From positions 1-7,750 of the forward strand of contig CAMLRV010000099.1 in NCBI GenBank assembly GCA_946482495.1: a stretch of DNA of 7,750 nucleotides, written 5' to 3'. Below the pieces are notes generated by a model. That model did not search any database and was not told the DNA's origin. It worked only from the letters and a program-made list of their open reading frames with translations. The first letter of the stretch is position 1. Each line of letters opens with the position of its first letter. Made by a program: the position numbers and the translations under genes. Positions 5,837 through 7,750 of the stretch are shown here, piece after piece. Source of the DNA: an uncultured Flavobacteriia bacterium. GTDB taxonomy: Bacteria > Bacteroidota > Bacteroidia > Flavobacteriales > Flavobacteriaceae.

Positions 5837-7495
5837 ATGAAGTATTACCTATTAAATCTTTTACTACTTTTTTCAATTGTAACGTTTGGTCAACAAACCT
5901 CATATGAAATTACCTATCAAAAAAGTGCAAACGGAAAAATCATAGAAAATCAAGATTTGATTAAAGTTTTTGCAACTCAAAATCAAATGGAATTATCTTC
6001 TGAAAAAATTGAAGCAAATCTTGCCACTTTACCTTTTGAAAAAACTTTAATTAATACAAAAGAATTAAGTTTTTATCAAGCAGCAACATTGTCGCCAAAT
6101 AAAGTGATTAAGTACAAAGACAGCGAATCAATTAAAAATCAAAAATTAGAACTTTTACCTGAAACTAAAAAAATATTAGGATATCTATGCAAAAAAGCGA
6201 AAACAATAATTAATTCTAATACTATTGAAATTTGGTATACAAATGAATTAGACTTAAAAGCTAGTCCGTCAGTTTTGGGAGTAAATTTAGGTTTGGTTTT
6301 AGAAATCACCAGAAACGGAAATAGTACTACTCAGGCGATAAAAATTCAAAAGAAAAAATCTAAAAGCAATCATATTGGTAAAATTGAAAATACAGTTGAT
6401 GTATTAACATATAAAGATTTGTTGTGGAAAAGTCGCTTTACTACAATTCCAGTATTTAAAAATGAAATTATCAATTTCTCTCCTGAATCCAAATCAAATG
6501 ACTCTATCCTACGATTTGCAAATGGAACTATTGCTTTGAAGAAAATTCAAATTCCTGATGTAGTAAAATCAAGTGTAGCATTTTTAGATTTAATTGAGCA
6601 ATCTAATGGAGATGCTTATGACAGAACAGGTTCGGTTTTTGTAATTCCAATTTCTAATTCCAAGCAAACTTTTTTTAGTGGTTTAGAAAAAGGTAAAGAT
6701 GTCTTGCCAATCTACGACAACAGTAATGGGAAAATATATCAAGGTGTTGTAGCAACTTCTACTTATGAGCCTTTAACCGAATTAATGCGCTTTTTTACGC
6801 CATTCGGAATTAAACAATACAATTATCTTCAATTAAAAGATAAAACTTGGGAAGATCAAGTGCCCTATCGCCAAGAAATCACAGATGTAATTCAACAATA
6901 CGCTGGACAAGAAGTTTTTATTGGGGTTTTCGTAGGAAATTATGATAAAGGCGGACATAAAATTACCATGAATCTTACTTTGCATTCTGAAGATTTGCCT
7001 ACTAAGTCTACTAAATTATTTCCTTTGTTCAATACGACAAATATTATGGAAATGGCAGGTCAAGAATATGGAACCATGTTTGATGTAGAGAAAGGTTTAG
7101 AAGTGAAAATTTCTTTAAAAGAGCCTTTAAAAAATGCTAAAATTCGTTACATCACAACTGGTCATGGAGGTTGGGAAAATGGTGATGAATTTGTTCCTAA
7201 GAAAAACACCATTTTAGTCAACGGAAAAGAAGTGTTTCAATTTACACCTTGGCGTCAAGATTGTGGTTCTTACCGTTTGTATAATCCTGCTTCAGGAAAT
7301 TTTCCTAACGGATTATCTTCTTCAGATTATAGTAGAGCTAACTGGTGTCCAGGAATGGTGACTACTCCAACGTATATCGATTTAGGTGATTTGCCTGCTG
7401 GTGATTATACCATTCAAGTAAAAATTCCACAAGGAAAACCAGAAGGAGGAAGTTTTAGTGCTTGGAATGTTTCTGGTATTTTGATTGGTGAATAG
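5837..7495 (+). CDS. Exported GLPGLI-like / PNGase F-like two-part protein
   Basis: A 552-residue protein with a Sec signal peptide (MKYYLLNLLLLFSIVTFGQ; cleavage likely near 18-20), no lipobox cysteine and no type IX C-terminal signal. Residues about 20-185 resemble the Bacteroidetes GLPGLI family: TKKILGYLCKKA, then I-E-I-W-Y-T (130-135) and a degenerate GLPGLI stretch LGLVLEI (151-157). Residues about 245-552 resemble the two jelly-roll domains of peptide-N-glycosidase F, which cleaves N-glycans from asparagine. AYDRTGSVFV (260-269) fits the WDRYANVYV segment, making D262 the likely counterpart of catalytic D60; GHGGWENGDEF (442-452) places E451 at E206; C476 and W503-C504-P-G-M fit the C231/C252 disulfide. 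Missing are an evident match to E118 (the region reads VFVGNYDKGGHK) and the C204/C208 pair. Activity on N-glycans is therefore uncertain. Start is the first ATG, directly opening the signal peptide. Confidence 0.8.
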   Translation: MKYYLLNLLLLFSIVTFGQQTSYEITYQKSANGKIIENQDLIKVFATQNQMELSSEKIEANLATLPFEKTLINTKELSFYQAATLSPNKVIKYKDSESIKNQKLELLPETKKILGYLCKKAKTIINSNTIEIWYTNELDLKASPSVLGVNLGLVLEITRNGNSTTQAIKIQKKKSKSNHIGKIENTVDVLTYKDLLWKSRFTTIPVFKNEIINFSPESKSNDSILRFANGTIALKKIQIPDVVKSSVAFLDLIEQSNGDAYDRTGSVFVIPISNSKQTFFSGLEKGKDVLPIYDNSNGKIYQGVVATSTYEPLTELMRFFTPFGIKQYNYLQLKDKTWEDQVPYRQEITDVIQQYAGQEVFIGVFVGNYDKGGHKITMNLTLHSEDLPTKSTKLFPLFNTTNIMEMAGQEYGTMFDVEKGLEVKISLKEPLKNAKIRYITTGHGGWENGDEFVPKKNTILVNGKEVFQFTPWRQDCGSYRLYNPASGNFPNGLSSSDYSRANWCPGMVTTPTYIDLGDLPAGDYTIQVKIPQGKPEGGSFSAWNVSGILIGE

Positions 7496-7512
7496 CTAAT
7501 TAGAAAAGTAAT

Positions 7513-7549
7513 CGGAGTATTAACTTTCCGAACTATTTTAACTATTTTT
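7513..7549 (+). terminator. Weak possible terminator after the PNGase F-like gene
   Basis: CGGAGT (7513-7518) and ACTTTCCG (7523-7530) can fold into a 6-bp stem (CGG/CCG and AGT/ACT) with a 2-nt bulge and loop ATTA, followed by T-rich sequence. The stem is short and the T-rich part overlaps the next promoter element, so this is a marginal call. Confidence 0.25.
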
Positions 7550-7550
7550 G
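7543..7550 (+). promoter_or_regulatory. Putative -7 element TATTTTTG for the FAD-dependent dehydrogenase gene
   Basis: Exact TAnnTTTG match, 19 bp before the ATG at 7570. Transcription would begin near 7555, leaving a leader of about 15 nt, AT-rich and without Shine-Dalgarno. The TATTTTTGCA form is typical of flavobacterial promoters; no -33 TTG is seen at the usual spacing. Confidence 0.5.
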
Positions 7551-7569
7551 CAGTATAAATTTATATTTT

Positions 7570-7750
7570 ATGCCACGCGAACTACTTATTCAGGTTTCCC
7601 CAGAAATGGCGAATCACGAAGAAATGTTATACCAACACGTTTCTAAATTAGTACACACTTCTAGAAAAGATATTCAGAAAATTGTGATACTGAAACGTTC
7701 TATTGATGCGCGTCAGAAAGCCATAAAATTCAATTTAAAACTTAATATTT
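7570..7750 (+). CDS. FAD-dependent dehydrogenase (COG2509-type), N-terminal part only
   Basis: Sixty codons from an ATG at 7570 remain open to the window edge. The segment reads MPRELLIQVSPEMANHEE and then contains KIVILKRSIDARQKAIKFNL. The phrase (V/F)-x-(L/F)-(K/R)-R-S-I-D-A-R preceded by a helix of about 25 residues is the small N-terminal alpha/beta domain that precedes the Rossmann FAD-binding fold in the uncharacterised FAD-dependent dehydrogenases of COG2509. The FAD-binding GxGxxG itself would lie beyond the edge, so the call rests on the N-terminal signature only. The physiological substrate of this family is not known to me. The gene has its own promoter element and is probably transcribed separately from the PNGase F-like gene, 75 bp upstream. 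Confidence 0.68.
   Translation, partial: MPRELLIQVSPEMANHEEMLYQHVSKLVHTSRKDIQKIVILKRSIDARQKAIKFNLKLNI

Noticed and set aside
5837..7495. Possible Tat or type IX export of the PNGase F-like protein
   Set aside because: The signal peptide has no twin arginine despite tatC nearby, and the C-terminus ends in the jelly-roll (GILIGE) with no type IX sorting domain.
1..7750. Defence island, prophage or mobile element
   Set aside because: No integrase, transposase, terminal repeats, attachment site or toxin-antitoxin pair is visible; RecQ here is the housekeeping helicase with its usual domain order.

Overview
The window looks like the chromosome of a flavobacterium (Bacteroidetes, Flavobacteriaceae, probably Flavobacterium or a close relative). 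It is AT-rich. Start codons lack Shine-Dalgarno sequences and have A-rich leaders instead. Several genes are preceded by the Bacteroidetes-type -7 element TAnnTTTG, and a GLPGLI-type envelope protein is present. Most of it is ordinary, densely packed core genome. I see no insertion sequence, prophage, CRISPR array, defence island, rRNA or tRNA, and no gene-free stretch over 300 bases.

Left part, minus strand (1-3153). Transcription runs leftward from kdsD (arabinose-5-phosphate isomerase, probably starting at a TTG) through tatC (Tat translocase subunit) to an AhpD/carboxymuconolactone decarboxylase-like protein. These three genes are translationally coupled by 1-nt and 4-nt overlaps. About 100 bp later comes lptB (ATPase of the LPS exporter), and 15 bp after that a small DUF5808-like gene that runs off the left edge. 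KdsD makes the precursor of Kdo and LptB powers LPS transport, so the block is envelope-centred, with TatC serving export of folded proteins.

Centre, plus strand (3273-5468). recQ encodes a 731-residue RecQ helicase, read divergently from kdsD. The two genes share a nearly symmetric promoter region in which both -7 elements lie in an imperfect inverted repeat. The helicase keeps all its motor motifs but lacks the four zinc-binding cysteines normally found after the motor.

Right part (5469-7750). A 61-bp spacer of degenerate CAGTTT-like repeats separates recQ from a convergent 79-residue protein of unknown function (minus strand). Divergent from that, on the plus strand, is a 552-residue exported protein. 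It joins a GLPGLI-like N-terminal half to a C-terminal half resembling peptide-N-glycosidase F (PNGase F). This is the most interesting gene of the window. At the right edge, behind a good TAnnTTTG element, begins an FAD-dependent dehydrogenase of the COG2509 type, cut by the window end.

The main points worth a second look are the GLPGLI/PNGase F-like fusion with a partly altered active site, the zinc-less RecQ, the symmetric kdsD/recQ promoter, and the face-to-face promoter elements upstream of the PNGase F-like gene. I did not find a clear new multi-gene system.
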